A DNA stretch of 64,000 nt from Flavobacterium sp. NRK1 (GCF_024054175.1 NZ_JAMXLA010000001.1:534437-598436), one strand, 5' to 3'; shown: positions 42,687 through 52,702, numbered from the stretch's first letter. The notes: generated by a model from the sequence alone, not told the origin. Numbers and translations: made by a program.

Positions 42687-43688
42687 TTATTGTAGTTTAT
42701 GTGGTAAGAATGGATAATCTTTTTGATCGTAAACAACGTCATACATAACGTTTAAATCCGGATATGGAGATTCTTCAGCAAATTTCTCGCATTCTTCCAC
42801 AAGGTCTTTTACCTTTTGATCAATTGCTTCAATTTCTGCTTCAGAAGCATAGTTATTCTCTTTTATAATATCAAGAACCTGAGTAATAGGATCAATTTTT
42901 TTGTACTCCTCTACTTCTTCTTTGGTTCTGTAGTGCTGTGCATCACTCATTGAGTGCCCACGGTAACGATATGTTTTCATTTCAAGGAATGTAGGCCCGT
43001 CACCTCTTCTTGCTCTCTCAATGGCTTCATGCATAGCCTCTGCAACTTTAATCGGGTTCATTCCATCAACCGGCCCACATGGCATTTCATAACCAAGTCC
43101 CAGTTTCCAAATATCTGTATGGTTAGCCGTACGCTCTACAGATGTACCCATTGCATAACCATTGTTCTCAACAATAAATACTACAGGAAGTTTCCATAGC
43201 ATAGCCATGTTAAATGCTTCATGAAGCGAACCCTGACGTGCAGCACCATCACCAAAATAAGTAAGAGTTACACCTCCGGTATTAAAATATTTATCGGCAA
43301 ATGCCATTCCAGCACCTACAGGTATTTGTGCACCAACAATACCATGACCTCCATAAAAACCGTGTTCTTTAGAGAAAATGTGCATAGAACCGCCAAGTCC
43401 TTTAGATGTTCCGGTGGCTTTACCTAAAAGCTCTGCCATAACCCTTTTCGGATCTACGCCCATACCTATTGGCTGAACGTGGTTACGGTATGCAGTAATC
43501 ATTTTATCTTTAGAAAGGTCCATTGCGTGCAATGCTCCGGCAAGAACTGCTTCCTGGCCGTTATATAAGTGAAGGAAACCTCTAACTTTTTGCTGTATGT
43601 ATAAAGCTGCCAGTTTGTCTTCAAACTTCCTCCAAAACTGCATATCCTCATACCACTTCAGGTAAACCTCTTTTGTTATTTCTTTCAT
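42687..43688 (-). CDS. pdhA: Pyruvate dehydrogenase E1 component, alpha subunit
   Basis: 333 residues; thiamine-diphosphate enzyme starting pyruvate oxidation to acetyl-CoA. The ThDP motif GDGAARQGSLHEAFNMAMLWKLPVVFIVENN is present, followed by the phosphorylation-loop-like MKTYRYRGHSMSDAQHYRTKEE. The N-terminal QEAVLAGALHAM and GGHGIVGAQIPVGAGMAFA are typical. Two-gene operon with pdhC. In the Flavobacterium genomes I recall, a cytidine deaminase gene separates pdhA from porV; here there is none in the 221-bp gap. Confidence 0.96.
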   Translation of the reverse strand: MKEITKEVYLKWYEDMQFWRKFEDKLAALYIQQKVRGFLHLYNGQEAVLAGALHAMDLSKDKMITAYRNHVQPIGMGVDPKRVMAELLGKATGTSKGLGGSMHIFSKEHGFYGGHGIVGAQIPVGAGMAFADKYFNTGGVTLTYFGDGAARQGSLHEAFNMAMLWKLPVVFIVENNGYAMGTSVERTANHTDIWKLGLGYEMPCGPVDGMNPIKVAEAMHEAIERARRGDGPTFLEMKTYRYRGHSMSDAQHYRTKEEVEEYKKIDPITQVLDIIKENNYASEAEIEAIDQKVKDLVEECEKFAEESPYPDLNVMYDVVYDQKDYPFLPHKLQ

Positions 43689-43773
43689 TTGCTAAATTAT
43701 TGTTGCTGATGTGATTTTTAAAAAATGTTTTTCTTAAAGCGCAAAAAGTTTCCTCACACAAATTTGCGAAATG

Positions 43774-43802
43774 CAAAAATAAGACTTCCCTTTAATAACA
43801 AA
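43774..43802 (-). promoter_or_regulatory. Promoter of pdhA-pdhC
   Basis: On the minus strand, TTTG (43799-43802), a 17-bp spacer and TATTTTTG (43774-43781) match the -33/-7 pattern. The leader is about 80 nt. Confidence 0.65.
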
Positions 43803-43865
43803 AAAAATTAAGCTAAGTATTTTGTTATTTTTTAGCAGGTAGTTATTGCTTTTGTTATTATACCA

Positions 43866-43894
43866 AAAAATAAGGGATTCCGAAGAATCCCTTT
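43866..43894 (-). terminator. Terminator after porV
   Basis: AAGGGATTC / GAATCCCTT stem, CGAA loop, then TATTTTTTGG on the minus strand, 16 nt after the porV stop. Confidence 0.85.
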
Positions 43895-43909
43895 ATTGTA
43901 AATTATCTA

Positions 43910-45139
43910 CTAATATTCATCGTAATCGTCTCCGAAATTGAAGCTAAGTGAAAAACGAAGTGTATTTTCAAGCGGATTTCTAACCTGTGATGCAGAGAAC
44001 AGGTAAGATACATCTATTTTTACCACTGTGTACCTGAAACCGGCACCAAGAGAGAAAAATTTACGTGCTCCTTTACTCTTGTCTTCATTAAAGTAACCTA
44101 ACCTGAACATAAAGGCATCCTGATAAGAATATTCCGCACCAAGTGAATAGGTAATTTCTTTAAGCTCTTCACTAAATCCGCCCGGAGCATCTCCAAAAGA
44201 TTTGAATATACCGGACACCCAGCCTATATCATTATATTTTTCCCTGTTTTCAGCATTCTGATTAGAAGCCTCATCACTAGCCTGCTGAATTTCACTATTA
44301 TCTATAGTACCATCTCCATTAAGATCTACAGGATTAGCCTGAACAGTAGCATAAGGTGTTGGCACTAACAGCTTAGCCAGTTCAAGATTTACACCAACTT
44401 TATTATACTCATCAAATATAAAATCAAAGCCCCCGCCAAGCCTTAGTGTAGAAGGCAGGAAGTTTGAACTTAAATCAGGATCATTGTCATAACTAATTTT
44501 AGGACCGATGTTTTGTATATTAAGACCACCTCTCCAACGGCCGTCAAAATCCGTGTAAGCAATTTCTTCAGACTGATAGAAAGCTGCAATATCAAAAGCA
44601 AAAGATTTGGCTGCTCTTGCATCTCCGCCACCCGCAGATTCGGGTATTCTTAAATTAGAACTGATAAAACGTCCTGCAATTGCCATCGAGAACTGCTCAT
44701 CAAGCTTTAGAGCATACGATAGATCTACAGCCAATTCATTAGGAGATCTTATGATCGCTTCCTGATCAGGATTATCTCGAATCTCAATATCACCTAAACC
44801 AAAATAGCGAAGGCTACCTGCAAAAGCACTCCTGTCGTTAATCCTGTTATAATAAGTAACCTGTCCCAACGATATATCATTAGCAATGTTAGTAAGGTAA
44901 GGTGTATAGCTAAAGGAAAACCCTTGTTCTTTTAATGCGAAGGCATATTTAGCGGGATTCCATTGCTGTGAGAAAACATCGGTAGATGTAGCAACTCCCT
45001 GGTCTGCCATACCCGCCGAACGGGCATCTGCTGCTATTGTTAAAAACGGAACTCCTGTAGTAATTACCCGATTATCGTTTTGGGCTTTCGCCATTTGCAC
45101 TCCTAAAATAGAAAGTGCTATCAAGATTATCTTTTTCAT
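43910..45139 (-). CDS. porV: T9SS outer-membrane protein PorV
   Basis: 409-residue 14-strand barrel of the FadL/OmpP1 type. Signal peptide (residues 1-19, GVQMAKAQ), then the conserved GVPFLTIAADARSAGMADQGVATSTDVFSQQWNPAKY (the PorV start) and the aromatic C-terminus RFSLSFNFGDDYDEY. In Flavobacterium johnsoniae and Porphyromonas gingivalis PorV binds sorting domains of T9SS cargo at the surface and works with PorU. It is in the same direction as porU but has its own promoter in the 40-bp gap. Confidence 0.94.
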   Translation of the reverse strand: MKKIILIALSILGVQMAKAQNDNRVITTGVPFLTIAADARSAGMADQGVATSTDVFSQQWNPAKYAFALKEQGFSFSYTPYLTNIANDISLGQVTYYNRINDRSAFAGSLRYFGLGDIEIRDNPDQEAIIRSPNELAVDLSYALKLDEQFSMAIAGRFISSNLRIPESAGGGDARAAKSFAFDIAAFYQSEEIAYTDFDGRWRGGLNIQNIGPKISYDNDPDLSSNFLPSTLRLGGGFDFIFDEYNKVGVNLELAKLLVPTPYATVQANPVDLNGDGTIDNSEIQQASDEASNQNAENREKYNDIGWVSGIFKSFGDAPGGFSEELKEITYSLGAEYSYQDAFMFRLGYFNEDKSKGARKFFSLGAGFRYTVVKIDVSYLFSASQVRNPLENTLRFSLSFNFGDDYDEY

Positions 45140-45164
45140 TCTTGTTTTGAAAATTTAAAGGTCA

Positions 45165-45193
45165 CAAATATAATGTTTTTTACAGCAATACAA
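45165..45193 (-). promoter_or_regulatory. Internal promoter of porV
   Basis: On the minus strand TTG (45191-45193), 18-bp spacer, TATATTTG (45165-45172), an exact -7 match. Transcription would begin near 45160, giving a 21-nt leader. Part overlaps the 3' end of porU. Confidence 0.6.
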
Positions 45194-48100
45194 GTTTTTC
45201 GTATTTTTCTGCAGTTTTATTAGTAGTGGTAGACCTTACAGTAAGCTTGTAAACATACACTCCCTTACCTATACGGTCTCCAAAATCATCTTTACCATCC
45301 CATTTAATTTCACGGCACAAAAACCCATCGGTAGTAACCGACTGATTTATCGTCTTTACAACTTTACCGGTTACTGTAAATATCTGCACCTGAACATCCA
45401 GTGGCTCAAAAGGCCGGTTATGGGTAAACCAGAATTCTGTGTAACTCACAAACGGATTCGGATAATTAAGCACTTTATCCAATGTTAAACCTTCATCTCC
45501 CACAACCACAAACTGAATTTCGGCAGTAACCAGATTATTATATACATCCCATGCTTTAAAGGTTAACGTATGCAACCCTTTTTCCAGATTACTGAACGGA
45601 AAACGAAGTGCGCCTTTCTGATAATTATCAACTTCGGTTTCATAATAGTCGTTCATTATATATGGATTATTTTCATCTCCATCCAATATTCCTAATATAT
45701 CATGGCCAATACCACTTGCTGTATTAATACCATGCTCGTCTTCCAGAAATGCCAGGAATATTGGCGATGCATTTGTAATTCCTCCCGAAACAAAAGATTC
45801 ATCATTCATATACAGCCTCACTTTTGGCCCTGTATTATCTGCTTCAGCATTTTCATTTACCCCTCCAATTTTCACATCAACACTATAACCCTGCTGGTCT
45901 TCGGTAATATTAGCTCTTTTTGCATAAAAACTAACCCTGCCATTTGCTATAGGAACACGAATATCACGAGGCACAACAAAACCAAATTCAAATTGCCCAT
46001 TAACAACCGACGCATTACCTCTGAATATTGTTTCCCCTAATATTTTAAAAGGAGTTTTAATAATATTTCCCGAACTGTCAGTTACACCATCATTACCCAA
46101 GGTTATCCTGTCAATATCCTTATCAAAAACAGTAACCTCAAGTTCACCGTTATAATTTGTTATTGTAGTACCGCTTTCATTAACAACATTTCCTCCCAGT
46201 TTTACATAAGCAAGAGAATTAAGCGCCCCTGTAAAATCGGATATAGGAGTATCATTAATAGTAGTAAGTTTTATTTCCGGTTTTGGTATTGCAAGCATCA
46301 ATGCCGGATCACCAATAAAACATATCATCCTAATATTTTTATTATTCTGCTCAATCTTAGTTCTTCGCAATGCTTCTGCCATAGAAGGAAATTCACTTTC
46401 CCCATAAGCATAAAGATGTTTCACTATAAGCGGATTAAATTTATAAGCAGCACTTATAAACAAGGCACGGGTTGTACTCATCATGCCTATAGCACCTCCT
46501 TTAGGGTTCCAATAGGTATATTCTCCAACTGTTGGCCTGTATGGATTATCAAATTTTGTAATTTCACAGCTTGCCGTTATAAACAAAGGATACTTACCTT
46601 TATTAAATAAGTTATCGGCATCCGTTTTATTATACATACGCTCACTTGCCATGCCGTCTTCACCACCATGGCCAAGATACCCAACCACTAAAGAGCCATA
46701 ATTTATAGCCCTTATAAACTGTTCTTTGGCATCGGGATAACGCTGACCTCCGGCAGAAGCCTGCTGAACATAAGCATCTGTATAAATTTTTCTGATATTT
46801 ACAAACGGCCGGGCAGCATTAAGTTGTATAGCCAGACTATCCATTTGAGGAATAAAGTCCTGAGAGCCATCACCATCAAGATCATCAGCCATAACTATAA
46901 ATTCATTACGCCATCTGCCATACGATTCCGGACTTTTATACTCAATCACCTTATTCACCATTTCATCCGCTAACTTCTTATCTGTAACAAGCATTCTTCC
47001 AACAGCAACGTCTAATCCTTCAGGACCTGAAAGAAGCATAGCACCTTCTTCCGGGTCCATCAATCCGTAAAAATCATCTGTAATAAAAGTAGTTACTACA
47101 CTATAATTATTAAAGGTTGGGGAAGGATCATACCCCTGCATTATAGGCACTATATTGGTATTATTGGGCGTTCTGTTTTTATAATCAAAAGAGGCATCTC
47201 CAAACAAATTAACATACTTTATCCGCTTGTCACCGGATGATGCATTATAATAAACATATTTAACCAGATTTCTTATAGCGCCAATATCCTGTTTACCCGA
47301 AGAAAATTCCTGATAGATATTTTCAAGGTTTACAACTTTTACATTCATTCCTTCCTGGCGGTGAAGGTTAGCAAGCCTTTCAGCCGAAGAACTTAAATTA
47401 GCAGGTGTAACTATTATATAATCTACATCCTGAAATTGGCCTGAAGCATTATTAAAAATCGTACCTTTTATATTCTGATTTGCAACATGCGTGTGACTCT
47501 CACGTTCAGGGGTAAAATAATTTGAAGGAACAACAGCCACATATTTTCTAATTTCACCAAGAGCAGCCTTAAATGAGAACTGAGACTGAAGGCCTTCATT
47601 TACCATTCTTCCTGCATTATAAATGTCGGTAATATCCCATACTTCACTTATACTGGAAGCATTAGACATATTATACTGTATTATTCCATTATTCGTTGCA
47701 GCGTCATTGTACTGAAATCTAAACTGCCTGCCATTTCCTGTCAATTTTCTTTTAGCCTGGACTATAATGTAATCCAGCCATGCATTAGACCCCGGAGCAC
47801 CATTATTATTATAAGTCAGCTCAACTTTAATTGTTGTACCTGCAGGAGTATAACTTCCAATTAAATTATCCTCCTTAGCAGCCTCAAGCTCCTGTAATTG
47901 CCCGAAATTCAAATTACCCAAAACCTGTCCGTTTACCTTAACCGTCATAGATGTATTTGTAACTGATGCTGCCGCAGCACTAACCTTTATTGAAACAGGT
48001 GAAAGGTCAATATCAGGAACAACAAATTCAAATTCCTGTTTATTATTAACGTTAAAGGTTTCCCCATGCCATTTTCTGCCAAGCCTTGCTATATTCACTA

Positions 48101-49034
48101 AATCTTCCTCATGATACTGATATTCATCAAAAACAGAGGTAGTAAGTGTTGCCGCACCGCCGGGCTGCCCCATAACGGAAACCCTTTTACCCGGGCCGCC
48201 TTGCGAAGTAACATAGTAATAAGAACGATCTGAATACAAATTATTATGACTGCCATTTTCCTGACTCCAGTTATCAACTCCTTCTGCATAAAACAGAATA
48301 TAATCACCAGAGCCAAAATCACCGTCTTCCTCTCCTATAAACCTAATAGCATTTTCAGCAAGGTCTGAAGGATAGGGAGTGCTGTTTTTTAGCGGCACCA
48401 TTCGGCCACCGTTACCGTATATTTTTATATTTCGCGGATCAGTATTAGTATCAAAACCTAATTGCTGTAAAAAACTCTTTGTTATTTTATATATACCTGA
48501 CTTTTCTACATAAAAACGATACCACTCTCCGGAAGCAAGTACAGAATTAGATAATTCATCAAAATCATTAATACCAAACGTAGTCATTTCAGCTCCTATA
48601 GAATAAGAAAAGGAAAAAGACTTTATTCTTTTAAAGCCACTGCCCTCCTTAATAACAGGAGATAAAGACAATGAAGCATAACGCTCATCCCTGGCTTTAG
48701 AAACAGAAATATCAGCATTTATTGAAGAAGGAATATTTTTAACCGAAAGATCGCCAAGCTGCTCACGGCTTATACTTTCATAAACAACATTTTGAATTTG
48801 TAAAGAATTTTTAGGCACAAACCCGGACACAGGAAAAGCATATCGGAAAAAAAGCTGCTTATGATGAAAATCAAAGTCCAGGTACTCATTCTGAAACTGA
48901 GGTATAGTAACTTTAACGTCCGCAATAAAAGACTTCATATTATCAGTCCAATTCAATACAATTTCATTCTTTTGCTGGGCAAAAGAGAAGATAGTATATA
49001 GAAGAGCAAAAAAGAGTAATCTGTTTTTCATCAT
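45180..49034 (-). CDS. porU: T9SS sortase PorU (gingipain-like C25 cysteine peptidase)
   Basis: 1284 residues. Signal peptide (1-20, FFALLYTIFSFAQ). The central C25 peptidase domain has the catalytic pair His in YLGHGGEDGMA (about residue 789) and Cys in FITASCEITKFDNP (about 822), both intact. The C-terminal 90 residues form a T9SS-type CTD (LNYPNPFVSYTEFWFTHNRPF ... GKGVYVYKLTVRS), known in PorU to be retained. PorU removes sorting domains of cargo and attaches the anchor. It is divergent from gldJ over a 203-bp gap, with porV 40 nt downstream. Confidence 0.95.
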   Translation of the reverse strand: MMKNRLLFFALLYTIFSFAQQKNEIVLNWTDNMKSFIADVKVTIPQFQNEYLDFDFHHKQLFFRYAFPVSGFVPKNSLQIQNVVYESISREQLGDLSVKNIPSSINADISVSKARDERYASLSLSPVIKEGSGFKRIKSFSFSYSIGAEMTTFGINDFDELSNSVLASGEWYRFYVEKSGIYKITKSFLQQLGFDTNTDPRNIKIYGNGGRMVPLKNSTPYPSDLAENAIRFIGEEDGDFGSGDYILFYAEGVDNWSQENGSHNNLYSDRSYYYVTSQGGPGKRVSVMGQPGGAATLTTSVFDEYQYHEEDLVNIARLGRKWHGETFNVNNKQEFEFVVPDIDLSPVSIKVSAAAASVTNTSMTVKVNGQVLGNLNFGQLQELEAAKEDNLIGSYTPAGTTIKVELTYNNNGAPGSNAWLDYIIVQAKRKLTGNGRQFRFQYNDAATNNGIIQYNMSNASSISEVWDITDIYNAGRMVNEGLQSQFSFKAALGEIRKYVAVVPSNYFTPERESHTHVANQNIKGTIFNNASGQFQDVDYIIVTPANLSSSAERLANLHRQEGMNVKVVNLENIYQEFSSGKQDIGAIRNLVKYVYYNASSGDKRIKYVNLFGDASFDYKNRTPNNTNIVPIMQGYDPSPTFNNYSVVTTFITDDFYGLMDPEEGAMLLSGPEGLDVAVGRMLVTDKKLADEMVNKVIEYKSPESYGRWRNEFIVMADDLDGDGSQDFIPQMDSLAIQLNAARPFVNIRKIYTDAYVQQASAGGQRYPDAKEQFIRAINYGSLVVGYLGHGGEDGMASERMYNKTDADNLFNKGKYPLFITASCEITKFDNPYRPTVGEYTYWNPKGGAIGMMSTTRALFISAAYKFNPLIVKHLYAYGESEFPSMAEALRRTKIEQNNKNIRMICFIGDPALMLAIPKPEIKLTTINDTPISDFTGALNSLAYVKLGGNVVNESGTTITNYNGELEVTVFDKDIDRITLGNDGVTDSSGNIIKTPFKILGETIFRGNASVVNGQFEFGFVVPRDIRVPIANGRVSFYAKRANITEDQQGYSVDVKIGGVNENAEADNTGPKVRLYMNDESFVSGGITNASPIFLAFLEDEHGINTASGIGHDILGILDGDENNPYIMNDYYETEVDNYQKGALRFPFSNLEKGLHTLTFKAWDVYNNLVTAEIQFVVVGDEGLTLDKVLNYPNPFVSYTEFWFTHNRPFEPLDVQVQIFTVTGKVVKTINQSVTTDGFLCREIKWDGKDDFGDRIGKGVYVYKLTVRSTTTNKTAEKYEKLVLL

Positions 49035-49237
49035 TGAAAGAACGCAGCTATGCGTAATATATTACAGTATATGTAAAAAAAATTATTACAAACCGATTGC
49101 AATATTACTTCAAAAACACCGTTATAAAAACAGACATTTAACATAATTTTAGATTTTTGATAAAAATTTCTAAAACGTGTTGCGGTTTAATGGTTAATTA
49201 TTATATTGCGCCACGAAATTTATTTACCTACTGAAAG

Positions 49238-50908
49238 ATGAAAGTTAACAAAATCACGGCTTTACAGTTGCTGCTTGCATTCGCAGTTGCATTTGGCTTT
49301 ACTGCGTGCAGTAAAAAAGGGTCTAATGGTAATTCCACGGCTACAGGCTGGAAGATCAATGACAAGAAAGGTGGATTCCAACACAACTCCAAGTACAAAA
49401 AGCAGGAAACTGCTCCCGGACTTGTAGAAGTAGAAGGCGGAACGTTTACTATGGGTAGAGTTCAAGACGATGTTATGCACGATTGGAACAACACTCCAAC
49501 CCAACAGCACGTTCAGTCTTTCTTTATGGATGAAACAGAAGTTACCAATGTAATGTATATGGAGTATCTTGATTGGCTAAAGAGGGTTTTCCCTCCAACA
49601 GAAGAGAACTACAAAAACATTTATGTAGGTGCTTTACCCGACACCCTTGTTTGGAGGAGTGCTTTGGGTTACAACGAAACAATGACTAACAACTACCTTA
49701 GACATCCGGCTTATTCAAACTTCCCTGTGGTAGGTGTTAACTGGATACAGGCTGTAGAATTCAGCAAGTGGAGAACTGACCGTGTTAATGAGTCGGTACT
49801 TGAAAGAGAAGGCTACATTAAAAGAGATGCAAAAATTCTTGATGTAACTGCTGAAACTACTTTTAGCACTGAAGCTTATCTTGAAAGCCCTACTAAAAGC
49901 TATGGCGGAAACGAAGAGATCGTATTGAAAGGTCCAAGAAATAAACTTGCTAATAAAGAAAATGCTACAAACGTATATGCTCAGAGAACTTCAGGAATTA
50001 TCCTTCCTGAGTACAGACTTCCAACTGAAGCTGAATGGGAATATGCTGCTGTTGCCCTTGTAGGAAACCGCGAATATAACCTTTACAGAGGTGATAAAAA
50101 ATATCCTTGGAAAGGTTCATACACACGTAGTGGTAAAAGAACAAGTAAAGGTGACCAGTTAGCCAACTTTAAACAAGGTAAAGGTGACTACGGAGGAATT
50201 GCAGGATGGTCTGATGACAATGCAGATATCACAGCGCCTGCAAAAAGCTACCCACCAAATGACTTTGGTCTGTATGATATGTCTGGTAACGTAGCTGAAT
50301 GGGTAGCAGATGTTTATCGTCCAATTGTTGATGATGAAGCAAATGACTTCAACTACTATAGAGGTAACGTCTATATGAAAAACAAAATAGGTGAAGATGG
50401 CAGAGCTGAAATCGTAACTACTGACAATATAGAATACGATACTTTAAGTAACGGAAAAATACAGTACAGAAATTTACCCGGACAAATTGCTCAGGAGCAG
50501 ATTACTTCTGATGACACTTACCTTAGACAAAATTATACTAAGGGTGACAACAGAAACTACAGAGATGGCGACAGACAATCTACACGCTATTATAACTTTG
50601 GAGATACTGATGAAGAAAGAGGTACTGTGAACGAAGCGGAAAGAATGTACGATTCTCCTAAGCACCTTGTTACAAAAGACAGCCTTGGTAACATGGTAAG
50701 AGAATATGACAAGTCTTCTGAAAGAACAACCCTTATTAACGATAATGTAAGAGTTTATAAAGGTGGTTCATGGAGAGACAGAGCTTACTGGTTAGATCCT
50801 GCACAGAGAAGATACTTCCCTCAGGATATGGCTACAGACTACATCGGATTCAGATGTGCTATGTCTAAAGTAGGTCCTAAATCAGGAAAAAAGAAAGCCA
50901 GAAACTAA
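49238..50908 (+). CDS. gldJ: Gliding motility lipoprotein GldJ
   Basis: 556 residues. Lipoprotein signal (Cys at 24, GFTACSKKGSNG). The formylglycine-generating-enzyme (SUMF1) fold is interrupted: EVEGGTFTMGR (about 68), DETEVTNVMYMEYLDWL, PVVGVNWIQAVEFSKWRTDR, YRLPTEAEWEYAAVA, YDMSGNVAEWVADVY and VYKGGSWRDRAYWLDPAQRRYFPQDMATDYIGFRCAMS. The C-terminal charged tail (GPKSGKKKARN) is the region needed for gliding in F. johnsoniae. GldJ stabilises GldK and supports T9SS and gliding. The gene order gldJ-murF and divergent porU-porV matches other Flavobacterium. Confidence 0.95.
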   Translation: MKVNKITALQLLLAFAVAFGFTACSKKGSNGNSTATGWKINDKKGGFQHNSKYKKQETAPGLVEVEGGTFTMGRVQDDVMHDWNNTPTQQHVQSFFMDETEVTNVMYMEYLDWLKRVFPPTEENYKNIYVGALPDTLVWRSALGYNETMTNNYLRHPAYSNFPVVGVNWIQAVEFSKWRTDRVNESVLEREGYIKRDAKILDVTAETTFSTEAYLESPTKSYGGNEEIVLKGPRNKLANKENATNVYAQRTSGIILPEYRLPTEAEWEYAAVALVGNREYNLYRGDKKYPWKGSYTRSGKRTSKGDQLANFKQGKGDYGGIAGWSDDNADITAPAKSYPPNDFGLYDMSGNVAEWVADVYRPIVDDEANDFNYYRGNVYMKNKIGEDGRAEIVTTDNIEYDTLSNGKIQYRNLPGQIAQEQITSDDTYLRQNYTKGDNRNYRDGDRQSTRYYNFGDTDEERGTVNEAERMYDSPKHLVTKDSLGNMVREYDKSSERTTLINDNVRVYKGGSWRDRAYWLDPAQRRYFPQDMATDYIGFRCAMSKVGPKSGKKKARN

Positions 50909-50931
50909 TTAAGTTTCAATTTACAAAATAT

Positions 50932-50966
50932 AATAAAAGCCCTATCTTAGGGCTTTTATTTTTTTA
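50932..50966 (+). terminator. Terminator after gldJ
   Basis: 13-bp stem AATAAAAGCCCTA / TAGGGCTTTTATT, TCT loop, then seven T residues, ending 9 nt before the murF ATG. Confidence 0.85.
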
Positions 50967-50974
50967 TTTGCCTT

Positions 50975-52264
50975 ATGGAGACAAAAGACCTTTACAACTA
51001 CTTTTTACAATGCGCAGGTATTATTACCGACACACGTAAAATAACACCTGACTCAATGTTTTTTGCCTTAAAAGGCGAAAACTTTGACGCTAACACTTTT
51101 GCATCTGAAGCTTTGCTAAAGGGCGCAAAATATGTTGTTATAGATAACCCGGAATATAAAACCGGAGATACTACCCTGCTTGTTAATAATACACTGGAGG
51201 CACTTCAGCAACTTGCGCAACACCATCGCAGGGAATTGGGGCTGCCTATAATAGCACTTACGGGCAGTAATGGTAAAACAACTTCTAAAGAGCTTATTAA
51301 TGCAGTTCTTTCTAAAAAATATAATACAACGGCAACTATAGGAAATCTTAATAACCATATTGGCGTGCCGCTAACACTACTATCTTTTACTAAAGAAACT
51401 GAAATAGGTATTGTAGAAATGGGTGCTAATCATCAGCAGGAGATTTCTTTTTTGTGTACCATAGCAGAACCCAATTTTGGATATATTACAAATTTCGGAA
51501 AAGCCCACCTGGAAGGTTTCGGAGGATTTGAAGGTGTTATAAAAGGTAAAAGCGAGCTTTATGACTACCTGTCTGCAAATACAAAAACAGCCTTTGTTAA
51601 TCTAGATGATACTATCCAGAAAGAAAAAACAGCTCATATATCCCGTTTTACATTTGCATTAGATGATTACAACTGTGATGTAAGGATTGAAGCTGTAAAA
51701 GCTGATCCAATGGTAACTGTTAAATATAATGGCCTTGATATTAAATCTCATCTTATAGGTATTTATAATGCAGCTAACATAAGTGCGGCTATAGCTATAG
51801 GAAATCATTTTAAGATAAGCGACATAAAAATTAAAGATGCCATTGAAGGTTATATACCTGCCAATAACAGATCGCAGCTGATTGAAAAAAACAACAACAG
51901 CATAATTATGGATGCGTACAATGCCAACCCGAGCAGTATGAGCGCAGCCCTGACAAATTTTCTTCAACTCGAAACTGAAGGGAGTTATAAAATCGCTGTA
52001 TTAGGTGATATGTATGAACTGGGTAATGAAAGCCTTGCCGAACATTTAAAAATAGTACAGTCTTTAGAAAATGCAGAAGATACAGAGGTGTATTTTATAG
52101 GAAAGAATTTTTATTTTAATAAAACAGATGCCCCTCACCTGCACTTCTATGAAACATATGATAGTTTTAAAGACTATTTCTCAACTCTGGCACCAAAAGG
52201 AAAAACAATTTTAATAAAGGGTTCAAGGGCAATGGCACTTGAAAGAACCTTAGAACTTATATAA
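50975..52264 (+). CDS. murF: UDP-N-acetylmuramoyl-tripeptide--D-alanyl-D-alanine ligase
   Basis: 429 residues, last cytoplasmic Mur ligase of peptidoglycan precursor synthesis. Features: ITDTRKITPDSMFFALKGENFDANTF (UDP-binding N-terminal domain), P-loop ALTGSNGKTTSKELI (about 90-104), NNHIGVPLTLL, EMGANHQQEI and the C-terminal IMDAYNANPSSM and VLGDMYELG. The start follows the gldJ terminator directly, and TTTATTTG (one mismatch from TAnnTTTG) ends 4 nt before it. A second terminator follows the stop. Confidence 0.95.
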   Translation: METKDLYNYFLQCAGIITDTRKITPDSMFFALKGENFDANTFASEALLKGAKYVVIDNPEYKTGDTTLLVNNTLEALQQLAQHHRRELGLPIIALTGSNGKTTSKELINAVLSKKYNTTATIGNLNNHIGVPLTLLSFTKETEIGIVEMGANHQQEISFLCTIAEPNFGYITNFGKAHLEGFGGFEGVIKGKSELYDYLSANTKTAFVNLDDTIQKEKTAHISRFTFALDDYNCDVRIEAVKADPMVTVKYNGLDIKSHLIGIYNAANISAAIAIGNHFKISDIKIKDAIEGYIPANNRSQLIEKNNNSIIMDAYNANPSSMSAALTNFLQLETEGSYKIAVLGDMYELGNESLAEHLKIVQSLENAEDTEVYFIGKNFYFNKTDAPHLHFYETYDSFKDYFSTLAPKGKTILIKGSRAMALERTLELI

Positions 52265-52296
52265 AAAGAAGCTTGCCAATGGCAAGCTTCTTTTTA
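52262..52296. terminator. Bidirectional terminator between murF and the DUF1508 gene
   Basis: 16-bp stem TAAAAAGAAGCTTGCC / GGCAAGCTTCTTTTTA with an AAT loop. The A-rich and T-rich flanks fit both strands, and it overlaps the murF stop codon. Confidence 0.9.
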
Positions 52297-52327
52297 TATA
52301 AGATTCTTCATTTAAAATACCCGACAA

Positions 52328-52702
52328 TTACTCCACGTCTGTAAAGACAGTCTCTGCCTCCGGAAAAACAAATTCATCTTCTGAAAAGTCAAGGGTTTCT
52401 GACAATGGTACATATTTCATAATTTCATCTATACCTTTTTTAAGGCTTAGTTCTGTAAAATATTTCCGGCTGGTTGCCAGCACTAAACCTCCTTTTGATA
52501 ACCTGAAGAAATATTTGCCTGAAGCTGTAGCATTTTTTGTAAAAGCAAACAGCGCTATATTTTCTCTGATGCCTGATATCATTAATTCGCAATCAGACTT
52601 CTGCTTACAGCTAATACTGGTAAATATAGTTTTACCTTTTCTTGACGTAAAAACAAATTTATATTCGCCATTATATCGCTTACTAATAACAAACATTCCC
52701 AT
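52328..52702 (-). CDS. DUF1508 (YegP-like) protein
   Basis: 124 residues from the ATG at 52702; a further ATG (52696) and an upstream TTG (52708) are alternatives. Two beta-alpha repeats: GEYKFVFTSRKGKTIFTSISCKQKSDCELMISGIRENI and GKYFFRLSKGGLVLATSRKYFTELSLKKGIDEIM. Each resembles the DUF1508 unit (YrF-l-a-NG-ii-tS-Y-s-a-c--gI--v). The acidic C-terminal tail is rich in Glu/Asp. Cytoplasmic. The function of the family is not established. Shares its terminator with murF. Confidence 0.78.
   Translation of the reverse strand: MGMFVISKRYNGEYKFVFTSRKGKTIFTSISCKQKSDCELMISGIRENIALFAFTKNATASGKYFFRLSKGGLVLATSRKYFTELSLKKGIDEIMKYVPLSETLDFSEDEFVFPEAETVFTDVE

Noticed and set aside
49054..49065. GTAATATATTAC palindrome upstream of porU
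   Set aside because: A 12-bp AT-rich palindrome is expected many times by chance in a window this size; no second feature supports it.
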